A stretch of DNA of 6,229 nucleotides from Candidatus Woesearchaeota archaeon CG08_land_8_20_14_0_20_47_9. Lineage in GTDB: Archaea; Nanobdellota; Nanobdellia; Woesearchaeales; CG1-02-47-18. Shown piece after piece: positions 5,923-6,229 of the stretch (position 1 is its first letter; the number at the start of each line of letters is the position of its first letter). The position numbers and the translations under genes are program-made. Location of the stretch: positions 1 to 6,229 of the forward strand of contig PEYS01000171.1 of assembly GCA_002763335.1 (NCBI GenBank). Reading direction: 5' to 3'. The notes under the pieces were generated by a model. It made no database searches and was not told where the DNA came from. It saw only the letters and a list, made by a program, of their open reading frames with translations.

Positions 5923-6227
5923 GCATTAAGGGGGTTGTTGGTGATTGGTTAAAACGAGGTTAGTCGAGCATTTCTTAAGGGATAAAGAAGGCATCTTCCA
6001 CATCTCAAAGGAGACCCTCAAACAAACTCAGATCAACGTATGGTAGGTACTACCTGAGGGATAAGATGCTAGGCTTCTGGTTTAATTTTGTTGACAGAAA
6101 CAGAACCCTTATCGAGAAAGATAAAGGAAATATCCTATTCTCAGAATGTAAATGGCAGGATAATGTTGATGCAGAAAAGATTCTAAGAGTAACGAAAATC
6201 TGCTGCTCGGGGCTATCCCCGACTTAA
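5923..6227 (+). pseudogene. Remnant of an archaeal ATPase with DUF234 C-terminus
   Basis: Two frames carry pieces of one family, archaeal P-loop ATPases that end in a DUF234 nuclease-like domain. Piece one (5923-6043) reads LLVIG, then after one extra T at 5950 KTRLVEHFLRDKEG and ISKETLKQ, as around the Walker A motif of these ATPases (usually GRRRVGKT followed by this helix). It stops at TAG 6044-6046. Piece two, in another frame from about 6030, reads YGRYYLRDKMLGFWFNFVDR and jumps from LIEK directly to ILFSECKWQDNVDAEKILR. In intact members these last two motifs are separated by many tens of residues, so most of the DUF234 core is missing, as is the ATPase part between Walker A and the GRYYL segment. 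A normal protein of this family has about 400 or more residues. The gene is dead. Only the outer ends were kept, which suggests successive deletions. A perfect AGAGGTGA-like ribosome binding site at 5887-5894 may be its original one. Confidence 0.72.
6207..6222 (+). repeat. GC-rich hairpin at the end of the window
   Basis: TCGGGG pairs with CCCCGA around a CTAT loop, a perfect six-base stem in AT-rich surroundings. It overlaps the last codons of the ATPase remnant, where resemblance to the family has already ended (after EKILR). It may be a terminator-like stem or the edge of something continuing past the window. It shares TGCTCGGG with 3512-3519, which may be chance. Confidence 0.4.
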
Positions 6228-6229
6228 AA

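Overview
The window most likely comes from an archaeon, possibly one of the small-genome DPANN-type lineages, although the lineage cannot be fixed from this much sequence. The main reasons are a short archaeal-type triosephosphate isomerase (215 residues, VNFKTYPES start), a remnant of a DUF234-type archaeal ATPase, TATA-box/BRE-like sequences upstream of the transcription units, and GGTG-type ribosome binding sites. Coding regions are rich in AGG and ATA codons. The phosphoglucosamine mutase carries the FGTDGVRG signature of bacterial GlmM, so part of the amino-sugar pathway may have a bacterial origin.

Layout: 1-281 is a non-coding leader with a 26-bp perfect palindrome (29-54), a strong TATA box (78-85) and two long hairpins (109-156 and 193-238). 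It is followed by glmS (282-2051) and glmM (2062-3426), 10 bases apart and clearly one operon. They make glucosamine-6-phosphate and then glucosamine-1-phosphate, the first two steps toward UDP-GlcNAc. At 3412-3592 lies a dense set of hairpins, the first of which contains the glmM stop codon. A 12-helix MFS transporter gene of unknown substrate runs the other way (3613-5031, minus) and converges on glmM. Its promoter is back to back with that of tpiA (5241-5888, plus), a glycolytic/gluconeogenic gene. The last 341 bases hold a decayed ATPase gene with frameshifts and a large internal deletion, ending in a GC-rich hairpin.

The most unusual signal is that the leader before glmS and the region after glmM look like two diverged copies of the same structured element of about 105 bases. 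Five short sequence blocks occur in the same order in both, and both copies can fold at the corresponding place. The glmS-glmM operon is therefore bracketed by a repeat that could be a small RNA family, a regulatory leader or a non-autonomous palindromic element. The alignment and folds were done by eye.
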